A stretch of DNA of 64,000 bases, taken from contig PHSP01000001.1 of the NCBI GenBank assembly GCA_002862125.1, positions 310,001 to 374,000 on the forward strand. The letters are read 5' to 3'. Position numbers and translations under genes: made by a program. How positions within the stretch are numbered: position 1 is the first letter of the stretch; every line of letters begins with the position of its first letter. Under the pieces are notes generated by a model that worked only from the letters and a program-made list of their open reading frames with translations, was not told the DNA's origin and did not search any database. Origin of the DNA: Methylobacter sp. KS41 (lineage in GTDB: Bacteria > Pseudomonadota > Gammaproteobacteria > Methylococcales > Methylomonadaceae). Shown here piece after piece: positions 46,150 through 55,855 of the stretch.

Positions 46150-47475
46150 TTGCTTAAAGATAAATTATTTGTGAATATTTCTCGCGTTATTCGTACATTT
46201 TCAGCTCATAGCTATGGTCAAATAATCACCATTATTTCCACTTTAGCAGGCCCTACGGTTGCTGTTGCCTACTGGGGGGCGGAAGGATTTGGCTATTGGG
46301 TTTCATTATCAGCGCTTGCACAGTTTTTTAGCTTGTCAGATTTGGGAGCTTCAACTGCATTAGCCAATCAGCTTTGCTTAAAAAGCAACAGATCAATTGA
46401 GGATGCTCATAGACTCACCAGAAATGTAATAATAAACTATGTTAAAAAAGCAGTAATTTCTTTGGCAATTATACTGGCTGTTGCATTCTTGCTTGCCCTC
46501 TACTATTCATATCATGTAGCAACCCAAAGTGCATTTATACTTGCATTTACCTTTTCTGCTTTAGCATTTTCAGCCGCATTTCAGCCGGCGATAGGAATTT
46601 ATAACGCAGCATGGCGTTTTATTGGACGCAATGAAGTTGGTATATTTATTTCTAACACTACTCGCTTGCTAGAGTTTTTAATGATCATTGGAATAGCCTT
46701 ATTAGGTAAGCCAATGTTAATAGCGGCAATAGCAGCCGCACTATTTAAGATTCTAATATCGCTAATAATGTATTTTCATATTCCATCACTAATCAAACAA
46801 GGTAAAGATATACAGATATTAAACCAAAATACACAAACGCATATTGAACTAAATAAGCTCACCAAAGCAGGCCATGGCTTCACTCTGATTTCATTATCAC
46901 AACAATTAACGCTACATGGACCAATATTATTAATTTCAGCCATATTAGACCCAGTCCAAGCAGCTGTCTTTGCAGCATGCAGAACCCTATCACGCTTACC
47001 TGTGCAACCTTTATCAGTTTTGCTCGCTTCGCTTAACCCAGAGTTAACTGATTTAATTGCTAAAAAACACTATAAACAACTCAAAATAATTGTATTTAGA
47101 ATGCTATTTGGCGTAATGATATTATCAATCTTAACCGGCTTAAGTTCAGTCTATTTTATTGACATTATCCAAAAATACTGGCTGGAAAATAAGTTGAATT
47201 TAGATATAAAAGTGTTAATCCCGCTCAGTCTCGCGGCAACTTTTTATTTATGCGGGCAAGTGCTCAATCAAACATTAACCGCTGCAAACAAAACGCGCGA
47301 ACAGAGCAAACAATTTATTATAGTAGGACTCTTAATGATTACCCTGATGTTGCCTTTGTTGTTGATAACAGAACAAACTATGTGGAGTGCAATTATCGTC
47401 CTGATTGCTGAAAGTTTGATGACAGTGCTATTGTTTCAAAGATATTTTATAAGCCTAGCGGCTAAGGATAATTAA
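46150..47475 (+). CDS. Polysaccharide flippase (Wzx-like)
   Basis: 441 residues with 12 or more membrane segments, oligosaccharide flippase of the MOP superfamily; it moves lipid-linked repeat units across the inner membrane. WGAEGFGYWVSL and SDLGASTALAN near the start are typical. The start is TTG 46150 or GTG 46171; neither has a clear ribosome binding site. Confidence 0.85.
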   Translation: MLKDKLFVNISRVIRTFSAHSYGQIITIISTLAGPTVAVAYWGAEGFGYWVSLSALAQFFSLSDLGASTALANQLCLKSNRSIEDAHRLTRNVIINYVKKAVISLAIILAVAFLLALYYSYHVATQSAFILAFTFSALAFSAAFQPAIGIYNAAWRFIGRNEVGIFISNTTRLLEFLMIIGIALLGKPMLIAAIAAALFKILISLIMYFHIPSLIKQGKDIQILNQNTQTHIELNKLTKAGHGFTLISLSQQLTLHGPILLISAILDPVQAAVFAACRTLSRLPVQPLSVLLASLNPELTDLIAKKHYKQLKIIVFRMLFGVMILSILTGLSSVYFIDIIQKYWLENKLNLDIKVLIPLSLAATFYLCGQVLNQTLTAANKTREQSKQFIIVGLLMITLMLPLLLITEQTMWSAIIVLIAESLMTVLLFQRYFISLAAKDN

Positions 47476-47798
47476 TGCATTTTTTATTATTTTGTTTGCT
47501 ATTTAGCCTAAGTTTTATCAATGGTGAAAAAAATCGGCAAGCATAACAAATCACTTAATTGAACTAGCTACATACAACAATAAATATACTTTTTTAATAA
47601 AGGCATTAATGGGCAGGCTGGATTTTTTAGCGGGATGAATTATAAAAAATAATAATCTTTTTTATGGGCTAAATTTACTAGATTAGCCAGAAATATTTCT
47701 AAATGTTTAACCCTTTTGATTTGGCGATGCTCATTTAAAATTCTAATTTTAGGCATTGGTATTCCAAAGATTAATAATGCAAAACTTATGCAGCGGCC
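47476..47798. other. Gap between flippase and glycosyltransferase genes
   Basis: 323 AT-rich bases (mostly above 65% by eye). I see no gene, terminator or repeat in it. Confidence 0.4.
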
Positions 47799-48959
47799 AT
47801 GGTAAAAATTCTCGTTTCATATCATCATTTTCCACATTATCGTAAAGGTGTATTTAAGGAATTGGCACAACGAAATCCTGATACAACTTTAATGACAAGC
47901 GTAATGGATTCTTTCGATAATATCCCATCCATGCTGCCATTAGATGGATGCAAACATATTGTTGGCAAGGGATATTGGTTTTATGGCTTACACTTTCAAC
48001 CAAGCTTGGTGATAGAGTCAATATTTGGCAATTATGATGTTTATATTTTTCTTGCAAACCCAAATTTTATTTCAACATGGCTTGCAGCTCTATTAGCTAG
48101 ATTAAGGGGTAAACGAGTTGTTTTTTGGGGGCATGGGTTTTTCTCTGATAACAAAAGTATCAAAAATCTTGTTCGGCAACTTTTCTTTTCTTTAGCGCAT
48201 TGTTTTTATAGCTACGGTTACCGGTCTAAATCGATTGCAAAATCATTTGGATTTCAGCCTGCTAGTTTGTATGTTGGTTTCAATTCCTTAGATTATTTTA
48301 CCCAACTCAAAATCAGGAAAAAAATAATCGATAGCCATTTGGAGGATCAGGTTCCGGATGTTTCACAAACTGAAATATTAAAAATAATCTGTGTTTCAAG
48401 ACTCACTGAAATCTGTCATTACAATTTGCTTTTTTATGCTGCAGAGCGAGTCAAGAAAGATTTCGGACTAGCAATACAAATTTTAATGATCGGTGATGGA
48501 CCCGTAAAGACTGCCCTGGAAGAGTTATCAATCAAATTGAATTTAGATGTCAATTTTATGGGATCTATATATGATGAAGAGAGGGTTGGATCGTTGATTT
48601 ATAAATCTGACATTACAGTATCACCAGGGAAAGTAGGGTTGACAGCAATGCATAGCCTGATGTTTGGAACACCTGTCATTAGTCATAATAATGCGATTGA
48701 ACAAATGCCTGAAGTTGAGGCTATAGCTGATGGATTTACTGGTTTGCTTTTTAAGCAAGGTGACGTTGATGCCCTAGCCCAAGCGCTAATTGTAGCCAAA
48801 AATAAATTTTCAAATAGAAACAATGTAAGAAAAAATTGTTTTTCAGTAATCGACCAGATATATAACCCTAAAAAACAGGTCGATGTATTATTGGATGCAA
48901 TCGCCGGCATACCGGCAACTGAAGGTAACGTCGTAACTAAGATTAATTGGTTCAAATAA
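47799..48959 (+). CDS. Glycosyltransferase family 4
   Basis: GT-B fold sugar transferase of 386 residues. The acceptor-binding half starts KILVSYHHFPHYRKGVF; the donor-binding half shows ICVSRLTE (about 200), MIGDGPVK, and SPGKVGLTAMHSLMFGTPVI with the EMPEVE-like region. The sugar donor is unknown. It starts without a clear ribosome binding site. Confidence 0.85.
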   Translation: MVKILVSYHHFPHYRKGVFKELAQRNPDTTLMTSVMDSFDNIPSMLPLDGCKHIVGKGYWFYGLHFQPSLVIESIFGNYDVYIFLANPNFISTWLAALLARLRGKRVVFWGHGFFSDNKSIKNLVRQLFFSLAHCFYSYGYRSKSIAKSFGFQPASLYVGFNSLDYFTQLKIRKKIIDSHLEDQVPDVSQTEILKIICVSRLTEICHYNLLFYAAERVKKDFGLAIQILMIGDGPVKTALEELSIKLNLDVNFMGSIYDEERVGSLIYKSDITVSPGKVGLTAMHSLMFGTPVISHNNAIEQMPEVEAIADGFTGLLFKQGDVDALAQALIVAKNKFSNRNNVRKNCFSVIDQIYNPKKQVDVLLDAIAGIPATEGNVVTKINWFK

Positions 48960-48970
48960 AAGTATATCTG

Positions 48971-49495
48971 ATGAGAAAATTTCTGAGACAGGTTCGCAGG
49001 TACTTTTGGAGAATGCGATTAGGATTAAAGCATGTAGACCCCACATTTTTAGCTGGAGGCAAATCCTCAATTAATAAAGATTTGGTGGCAGGCCCCTTTA
49101 GCTACATTGCACCTGGTTGCATGATTTCTTCGGGTGTCGAGATAGGCGCCTATACAATGATTGGTCCAAGAGTGATGATTTTGGGTAATGATCATGTACA
49201 CAACGTGGCTGGTAAGCCCGTTATTTTTTCCGGCCGACCTGAATTCAAAAAAACCTTGATTGGGTCGGATGTTTGGATTGGCGCCGGCTGTATTATTATT
49301 TGCGGTGTAAAAATTGGGGATGGCGCGATTATTGGAGCAGGTGCAGTGGTAACTAAAGATATCGCACCCTATTCGATTATGGGCGGCGTACCCGCTAAGT
49401 TTATACGACAACGATTTGATTTAGAGCAACAAGCATTGCATGGGCAAATGTTAGCACTCCCCCCAAGTGACGGGGGTTATCCAGATAAACGCTAA
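48971..49495 (+). CDS. Hexapeptide-repeat acyltransferase
   Basis: 174 residues from ATG 48971. Left-handed beta-helix hexapeptides run from about residue 45 to 150, ending GAGAVVTKDIAPYSIMGGVPAKFI, the usual end of sugar O-acetyltransferases. It probably acetylates a polysaccharide residue. It follows the glycosyltransferase by 11 bases. Confidence 0.88.
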   Translation: MRKFLRQVRRYFWRMRLGLKHVDPTFLAGGKSSINKDLVAGPFSYIAPGCMISSGVEIGAYTMIGPRVMILGNDHVHNVAGKPVIFSGRPEFKKTLIGSDVWIGAGCIIICGVKIGDGAIIGAGAVVTKDIAPYSIMGGVPAKFIRQRFDLEQQALHGQMLALPPSDGGYPDKR

Positions 49496-49538
49496 CATCA
49501 TACTTCGTCTAAAAGACTGCTAATTTGGAATTCATCAA

Positions 49539-50495
49539 ATGAAAGCATCAATAATAATTGTCTTAGTAGCTATGTTTACTGCTCCAATACGCCTAATAGC
49601 CGGCTCATTCGACCCAAATAACCCAGCTGGATTGGGATATCAATTAGTTTTTGAGGATGAGTTTATTTCGCTAACATCAATCGATGTGTATGGATCGCTA
49701 TCGCCAGCGTTCAAATGGTACACCACGCCATTTTTTGTTCCGGCTTCAAAAAAATTTACCCCGAGTTTGATTTCCATTAATAATGGAATTCTTACCTTGG
49801 AAAGTACGCCCGGTGGCACACGCAATGGAAATATCGCAACAGCAGCGCCAGCCAAAAACTTGCAAGGGTGGGTTGGCAAAACCTTTGGTGGTGGCGCATA
49901 TTTTGAAGCTAAAATCGCCTTTGACCCTGCCACTGTGGATACAAAAAATGGTTGGCCATCTTTTTGGTCAATGTCCATTGAGCATATGGCCGCGAAAGGT
50001 GCAGATCAATGGCAAGGCCAAGCTAAGGGGTATAGCCACTTTATAGAAGATGATTTTTTTGAATACGACACTGCGTCTTTTGCCGGGCAAAATAGTTACG
50101 GAGCTACGATGCATGACTGGTATGGTATCTGGAAGAAAACATGCCTACCTGCCTTTTGCCATATTACTAATATTGCAGATAGCGGGTCAAAATTTACCAA
50201 CGCTCACATCAGGTTAAGCCAAAATATTGATTGGACAAAATTCCATATAATTGGACAATTATGGGTGCCAAGCAACAGTATAAACAAAACGGGATACGTT
50301 CAAAATTATTTTGATGGCATACCAACATCTAAAGTTAGTTGGAATGTAGCTGGAAATCCAATGCCACCACCTCAAGGTGATGCTATCTTTAGTATTATGG
50401 ATACAAGTCACCTCGTGGTGATGCTAGGTACTGGTGTAAAACAACCAATGCATGTTGATTGGGTTCGCGTATGGCAACCAGGCACAACGAATTAA
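49539..50495 (+). CDS. Secreted GH16-like glycoside hydrolase
   Basis: 318 residues with a signal peptide (about 1-21). The jelly-roll body shows YQLVFEDEF near the start and, at about residues 169-174, EDDFFE, which fits the ExDxxE catalytic motif of GH16. It ends VDWVRVWQP, typical for the family. It may trim or release the exopolysaccharide made by the cluster. Confidence 0.8.
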   Translation: MKASIIIVLVAMFTAPIRLIAGSFDPNNPAGLGYQLVFEDEFISLTSIDVYGSLSPAFKWYTTPFFVPASKKFTPSLISINNGILTLESTPGGTRNGNIATAAPAKNLQGWVGKTFGGGAYFEAKIAFDPATVDTKNGWPSFWSMSIEHMAAKGADQWQGQAKGYSHFIEDDFFEYDTASFAGQNSYGATMHDWYGIWKKTCLPAFCHITNIADSGSKFTNAHIRLSQNIDWTKFHIIGQLWVPSNSINKTGYVQNYFDGIPTSKVSWNVAGNPMPPPQGDAIFSIMDTSHLVVMLGTGVKQPMHVDWVRVWQPGTTN

Positions 50496-50629
50496 ATACA
50501 CTTAAAACCACCCGGCAATTTTGGATTTCTCTGACCTGGAATAATTAACCATGCAAGTTAGTAGTATCTTGCTAATCAGATAACATAACCAAACTGAAAT
50601 ATTTTTTTGTTAAAGTAGATAAGATGGAT

Positions 50630-50794
50630 TTATTAACTAACTGAAGTTTTCCCGTTTCACCCCCCCTAATCCGCTACTTATGCGGCGTGGGTATTGAACG
50701 CAGGGTTTGCATCGTTTTTGGTAAACCCCAATTTAATACGTTTTCCTTTATTGGCTATGGACTCAAAAACTGGGAAACTTTAGTTAACTAATAA
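50630..50794. mobile_element. MITE-like element (~165 bp)
   Basis: Imperfect terminal inverted repeats of about 27 bases: the left end reads TTAACTAACTGAAGTTTTCC, and the right end, on the other strand, reads TTAACTAAAGTTTCCCAG. The middle is non-coding. Target duplication not resolved. Confidence 0.55.
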
Positions 50795-50805
50795 ACAAGG
50801 CCGAA

Positions 50806-50838
50806 ACGTGACGGGATTTACAACCCCGTCACTCACGT
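50806..50838. repeat. GACGGG-type palindrome
   Basis: GTGACGGG at about 50808 faces CCCCGTCAC near 50832, around ATTTACAA. It is one of at least five copies of this palindrome family. It is followed by a CAAGCTGGAGCTTGGG-type repeat (50947-50961). Confidence 0.5.
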
Positions 50839-51064
50839 TTAGACGCTCGTTCCTGAGCTCCTGTTTAGGGACGCGGCGTGCGAAGGCTCCAGCTTCACGG
50901 ATTTCTGGAAGCTAGAGCCCTTTGACTGGCTCAAGACAGGGTTACCAAGCTGGAGCTTGGGAACCAGCGCAATAGGGATGACTATCGCGAAGCCGAAATC
51001 CGCAGCAATGGCTATCGCTATTTTATTAACCGGTTTGAGATTTTCAAAGCGGCGATGAGTTAGC

Positions 51065-51316
51065 TTAATATGTTTGAAAAACTAAAGGAATGTATTTTTC
51101 GATTAGAGAATCATTAAGCCATTTTACCTGGGTGGCGACACATGCTCGACCTGGATCTGTACACATCGACTTGCCCCTGTTCTGTAAGCCGGAATCTGAA
51201 CCTGTAGTTTTTAAACCATAGGCAATGCCAACTAGCAGTTTATTTAAACCAGCATTTATTGGGTGTGCAAGGTCTGACACTGCAAAAAAACTACTCATTA
51301 GCAGAGTGAATTTCAT
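51065..51316 (-). CDS. Possible small exported protein
   Basis: 83 codons on the minus strand of the polysaccharide cluster. The first 18 residues could be a signal peptide (FTLLMSSFFAVSDLA). It is unrecognised and runs against the cluster, so it may be spurious or a remnant. Confidence 0.3.
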   Translation of the reverse strand: MKFTLLMSSFFAVSDLAHPINAGLNKLLVGIAYGLKTTGSDSGLQNRGKSMCTDPGRACVATQVKWLNDSLIEKYIPLVFQTY

Positions 51317-51350
51317 TTAAATATTTTTAATATTATTAATAAGGAAAGTG

Positions 51351-52037
51351 ATGGCTAAAACATTAGATCTAGGGTGTGGGTCTGTACCCAAAAACCCATT
51401 CAATGCTGACGAATTTTATGGGATAGATATCCGGGAAGACCTGCAGAACAACATCCGGCAGGCTGACTTAGCCATTGAGCCGATTCCCTTTGAAAATGAG
51501 CTTTTTGATTTCGTAACAGCCTACGATTTTATCGAACATATTCCTCGTATAGCCTATATACCGCATCAACGAAATTGCTTTGTCGAACTCATGAATGAAG
51601 TATATCGAGTATTGAAAAATGACGGTTATTTTCTATCCTGTACACCTGCATTCCCAAGAGCCGAGGCGTTTCAAGATCCAACACATGTGAATATTATTAC
51701 AAAGAGAACATTTCCATGTTATTTTGGTTGGAGAAGCCGCTGGGCGTCTATGTATGGATTTAATGGAGCGTTTCTAGTTATTATGCAGGAATGGCATGGG
51801 CAACATTTACTTACAATTATGAAAAAAGTAGATGTTCGGAAAGCTTATGACGCTGCTTATGCACGGGAGGCCACGATTGAGTTAAAGGCCAAACTCCGAA
51901 AAGGTAATATAGATTTGTTAAAAAAGAATCTGGCTTTTATTTGCGTAGCCTTCCAAAAAATGCCGTTTTCCGCCTCATTCAACTGTTTTTTTAATGTTGG
52001 GGGGGTGTTGTATAACACTCTGAAAACTGAATACTGA
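51351..52037 (+). CDS. SAM-dependent methyltransferase
   Basis: 228 residues from ATG 51351 (AAGGA five bases ahead). Class I fold: SAM motif TLDLGCGSVPKNPF, acidic FYGIDIR, and AYDFIEHIPR. In this context it may methylate a sugar of the polysaccharide. Substrate unknown. Confidence 0.82.
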   Translation: MAKTLDLGCGSVPKNPFNADEFYGIDIREDLQNNIRQADLAIEPIPFENELFDFVTAYDFIEHIPRIAYIPHQRNCFVELMNEVYRVLKNDGYFLSCTPAFPRAEAFQDPTHVNIITKRTFPCYFGWRSRWASMYGFNGAFLVIMQEWHGQHLLTIMKKVDVRKAYDAAYAREATIELKAKLRKGNIDLLKKNLAFICVAFQKMPFSASFNCFFNVGGVLYNTLKTEY

Positions 52038-52108
52038 AAATTCCCTAAGATTTTTAGTTTTTTGAGCGATAACAAAGATCTTAAAATCAACATTATAAAT
52101 CTCTCACT

Positions 52109-53128
52109 ATGAACGCATACAATCAAGATGTTTATGCCGAAAGCAATTTACGGATATCTATAGTAATGGCTACCTATAATGGCCAGGATTTTCTTACAGA
52201 ACAATTGCAGAGTTTACTTGCTCAAGATCGACTCCCTGATGAGTTGGTGGTTTCTGATGATGGGTCAACCGATAAGACTTTGGAAATCATTCACGCTTTC
52301 TCCAAATCCGCTCCATTTGAAGTAAAAATCATCAATAACAATAATCAAAAACGCGGCTGCACATCAAATTTCACCAATGGGATTTTATCCTGTACAGGTG
52401 ATGTGATTTTATTAAGTGACCAAGATGATGTGTGGTTCCCTCAACATGTTTCAAAATTGGTGCAAGCCTTGGAATGTGATCCTGGTGTGCTTTGTGTAGC
52501 AAGTGATAGTGAATGTGTTGACATCGAACTTAGGCCATTAGGTTATACAGTACGAGAAAGTGAACGATTTTCTGATCGTTTTATGAAAGAATACCGTCGC
52601 GAAAAAGGCTCACATTTAAAGCTTACTATAAAACATTTTGTTGCATCTGGTCATAGCCTGGCTTTTAGGAAAACCCTAGTGCAATATTTATTTCCAATAT
52701 CTGATCATTGGATTCATGATCAATGGATTTTTTTGTTGGCATCAATCATCGGTAAGATCAGTTATATACCCGATACTTTAACTTATTATAGACAACACAA
52801 CAAACAGTCTGTCGGCGGAAAAATGTCCTCTTTAACTTCTTGGGCCGATAAAACAGCTAATGTTTCATCATCGCGTGAGTTAGCAGATATTTATAAATGG
52901 GAGGATCTTTTGAAGCATTATCAAGAAATACAGGATCAAACAATTGACCAAACAATTATTGATTTGCTAATAAGAAAAATAGAATTCTCAAAGCAACGCA
53001 TTGAAATACGTAGAATGCCTTTAGTGCCAAGGGCAAGCAAAACAATAATACTATTGTTTAAAGGAAATTATCATGCTTTGGCAAGAGGGATGATTGCTGC
53101 ATTAAGAGATATTTATGGCCGTAGATAA
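52109..53128 (+). CDS. Glycosyltransferase family 2
   Basis: 339 residues, GT-A fold. ATYNGQDFLTEQL, SDDGSTDKT and LLSDQDDVWFP (the metal-binding DxD region) match rhamnosyltransferase-type GT2 enzymes. It transfers an unknown sugar during repeat-unit assembly on the cytoplasmic side. Confidence 0.88.
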   Translation: MNAYNQDVYAESNLRISIVMATYNGQDFLTEQLQSLLAQDRLPDELVVSDDGSTDKTLEIIHAFSKSAPFEVKIINNNNQKRGCTSNFTNGILSCTGDVILLSDQDDVWFPQHVSKLVQALECDPGVLCVASDSECVDIELRPLGYTVRESERFSDRFMKEYRREKGSHLKLTIKHFVASGHSLAFRKTLVQYLFPISDHWIHDQWIFLLASIIGKISYIPDTLTYYRQHNKQSVGGKMSSLTSWADKTANVSSSRELADIYKWEDLLKHYQEIQDQTIDQTIIDLLIRKIEFSKQRIEIRRMPLVPRASKTIILLFKGNYHALARGMIAALRDIYGRR

Positions 53129-53223
53129 CATGCATACCATCATTTGATAAAAAATATATGCATATTGTGACCATATTAACGTGAAGCTAATAAAGAGTTT
53201 GTCTATAAATCAGGTAATGGATT

Positions 53224-54288
53224 ATGAAGAAAATATGTGTTGTAAACCCGAATTACTATCAAAGCAGTGGCGTAACAAAAGTAATTGTAAAAATATATCA
53301 AGGCTTAAATAATAACTATCCAGGTGAATTTGGTTTTTACTTTATTGATTGTTTATATGGATCGGAAGTTTCTAAGACACCTTGGCTAGAAAAAGGTAGT
53401 TATAAATCGCTAAGGTTAATGAGCAACAACCCTCTCTTATTAGCTACTGAAGCGACAAGATTTCTAAAGTGGGTTAAACAAGAGAAAATTAATATAATCC
53501 ATATTCATCATAGACGGTTACTGGTTATAATAAATTTTCTTCTATTTTTTAGTAAAACAAAAGTTGTTTATACGAGCCATTTAAACTATTCTTATAACTT
53601 TTTTTTCAAACAATTAATTCGTAACGATACTTACGGAATTTCAGAATCTGTTATTAACAACTTACAAGAAACGACAAATTCTAAATTAATAAAATTTGTC
53701 GGTAATCCCATTGATTTCCCTTTAGTCCCGCCTAGTATTGATCTCGAAACTGTTCAAGATTACGCCATAACCATTGGCAGGTTAGTCCCCATTAAAGGCC
53801 ATAGGTACATTATCGAAGCCTTTCGTATTTTAAAATCAAGGGGTGTCAATAAAAAACTACTAATATTAGGTGAAGGTCCTGAAGAGCGCAATATTAGAGA
53901 TTTAATTAATCTGTATGATCTTAATGAATCCATAGAAATTATTGGTTACACGGACAATGTCAATCATTATATTAACAAGGCATTGTTTTGCATTTTGCAC
54001 AGCAGTATAGAAGGCTTAGGTCTTGTTGTTGTTGAAGCTGCCGCACTTGGAAGACCCTCGATTGTTACTGATATTGATGGGCCAAGAGAAACCGTTCCTC
54101 CTGATTCCTTGCTCCCTAATCTCCAGAAGTTCGGTGACACTGAAGCGCTAGCCAATAATCTTGAACAGTGGTTTAAACAACCCACCGTTGTAGAGAAAGA
54201 AGGTGAGAAATTTTTTAATCATTTAAAAGAAAAATTTTCAACCCCGAATGTCATAAAACGTTATTACGAAGAATATTCAAAGGTCTAA
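53224..54288 (+). CDS. Glycosyltransferase family 4
   Basis: 354-residue GT-B enzyme. The C-terminal half shows AITIGRLVPIKGHRYI, LILGEGPEE and HSSIEGLGLVVVEAAALGRP, the usual donor-site sequence with its conserved Glu. It ends one base before the next gene's start and is very AT-rich. Confidence 0.88.
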   Translation: MKKICVVNPNYYQSSGVTKVIVKIYQGLNNNYPGEFGFYFIDCLYGSEVSKTPWLEKGSYKSLRLMSNNPLLLATEATRFLKWVKQEKINIIHIHHRRLLVIINFLLFFSKTKVVYTSHLNYSYNFFFKQLIRNDTYGISESVINNLQETTNSKLIKFVGNPIDFPLVPPSIDLETVQDYAITIGRLVPIKGHRYIIEAFRILKSRGVNKKLLILGEGPEERNIRDLINLYDLNESIEIIGYTDNVNHYINKALFCILHSSIEGLGLVVVEAAALGRPSIVTDIDGPRETVPPDSLLPNLQKFGDTEALANNLEQWFKQPTVVEKEGEKFFNHLKEKFSTPNVIKRYYEEYSKV

Positions 54289-54289
54289 T

Positions 54290-54841
54290 ATGGCGCAGAT
54301 AGATAGAAATGAAAAATGGCCTTTAAAATATAAAATCAAACGATTTATTTGGTCTTGGGTCTGGCTGCTCTTATTTAGACCTACCCCAAAGAGATTAGCG
54401 GCTCGCTGGCGAATTTATTTATTAAAAATATTTGGCGCAACCATACATGGAGAATGCCTTGTACATCCTTCCTGTCGCATCCTGGAGCCATGGAACCTGG
54501 AATTAGGCGACTATTCAGCCATTGGTGATCGCGTGAATATTTACAATTACTCAAAAGTAAACATTGGTAGAAATAGCGTGGTTTCACAGGACACAGTACT
54601 ATGTACGGGTACGCATGATTATGAACTTAATAATATGCCATTAATTGCCAAGCCTATTAATATTGGCTATGAAGTGTGGGTCGCTAGTAATTGTTTTATT
54701 CACCCTGGTGTAACAATAGGTAATGGTTCTGTCGTTGGAGCCTGCGCTGTCGTTATAAAGGACTTACCCGAATGGATGGTTTGCGCTGGACATCCTGCTA
54801 AAGCAATCAAGCCAAGAATACTGAACAAGAATACTGAATAA
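54290..54841 (+). CDS. WcaF-like acetyltransferase
   Basis: 183 residues with hexapeptide repeats from about 65 to 170. YSAIGDRVNIYN, GYEVWVASNCFIHPG and AGHPAKAIKPR are close to colanic-acid acetyltransferase WcaF. It is coupled to the preceding glycosyltransferase by one-base spacing. Confidence 0.85.
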   Translation: MAQIDRNEKWPLKYKIKRFIWSWVWLLLFRPTPKRLAARWRIYLLKIFGATIHGECLVHPSCRILEPWNLELGDYSAIGDRVNIYNYSKVNIGRNSVVSQDTVLCTGTHDYELNNMPLIAKPINIGYEVWVASNCFIHPGVTIGNGSVVGACAVVIKDLPEWMVCAGHPAKAIKPRILNKNTE

Positions 54842-54928
54842 GTGATTTTCAATAATTAAATATATTTATTACCAAATAAAAAAGCCTGTTTTATTAAAAT
54901 CGCCATACCTACTAAAGGATAAGAGTAT

Positions 54929-55840
54929 ATGTCCGATATTTCTGTAATAATTTTAACCTATAACGAAGAACTGCACATAGAACGCTGCATCAGGAATCTT
55001 TTACCGATTGCGCAAGAGATATTTGTTGTCGATTCTTTTTCCACCGACAAAACCGTACAAATTGCAGAATCATTGGGAGTTAAAGTTTTACAGAATTTAT
55101 TTGTAAATCAGTCAGTACAATTTCAATGGGGACTGGATAATTGCCCGATACAAACAAGCTGGGTGATGCGCATGGATGCTGATGAATATTTGGAGCCCTC
55201 CTTAATTGACGAAATCATCAGTAAATTTCCATTATTGCCCAGTGACATTAACGGTATTTATTTAAAGCGCAAACATCATTTTTTAGGCCGCTGGATTAAA
55301 CATGGCGACCGCTACCCTTTGGTGTTGCTACGCATCTGGAAAACCGGCCAGGCGCATATCGAAAACCGCTGGATGGATGAACATATCGTGCTGGATTCCG
55401 GCAACTCGGTTACTTTTGACGGCGATTTCGTTGATGACAATCTCAATACTGTTGAATGGTTTATAGAAAAGCATAATCGCTACGCAAGCCGGGAAATGAT
55501 CGAAATACTGAATCATAAATACCAGCTATTCGCCCGCGATGAGTCGCTTGATGACGCTAAAACGGGCCAAGCTAAAATCAAGCGTTTCGTTAAGGAAACG
55601 GTTTATAACAAACTACCGTTGTTTGCAAGACCGGTACTGTATTTTTTCTACCGTTATATTTTGCGCTTCGGTTTTCTGGATGGACCGGAAGGCTTTGCCT
55701 ATCATTTTATGCAGGGCTTGTGGTACCGCTGTTTGGTTGATCTTAAATGTCTTGAGGCAGAACGGATACTTGCCAGTGCAAAATCCAACGAAGAACAGAT
55801 TGCCCGCCTGACTCAATTAACTGGTTTGCAACTCGAATAA
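54929..55840 (+). CDS. Glycosyltransferase family 2 (WaaE/KdtX-like)
   Basis: 303 residues. ILTYNEELHIERCI, VDSFSTDKT and the DxD motif MRMDADEYLEP identify a GT2 enzyme; the later GEGFAYHF-like region (FLDGPEGFAYHFMQG) is shared with WaaE-type transferases. Base composition rises toward the genome average here, marking the end of the AT-rich part. Confidence 0.87.
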   Translation: MSDISVIILTYNEELHIERCIRNLLPIAQEIFVVDSFSTDKTVQIAESLGVKVLQNLFVNQSVQFQWGLDNCPIQTSWVMRMDADEYLEPSLIDEIISKFPLLPSDINGIYLKRKHHFLGRWIKHGDRYPLVLLRIWKTGQAHIENRWMDEHIVLDSGNSVTFDGDFVDDNLNTVEWFIEKHNRYASREMIEILNHKYQLFARDESLDDAKTGQAKIKRFVKETVYNKLPLFARPVLYFFYRYILRFGFLDGPEGFAYHFMQGLWYRCLVDLKCLEAERILASAKSNEEQIARLTQLTGLQLE

Positions 55841-55855
55841 CATCTTTTCAACTCC

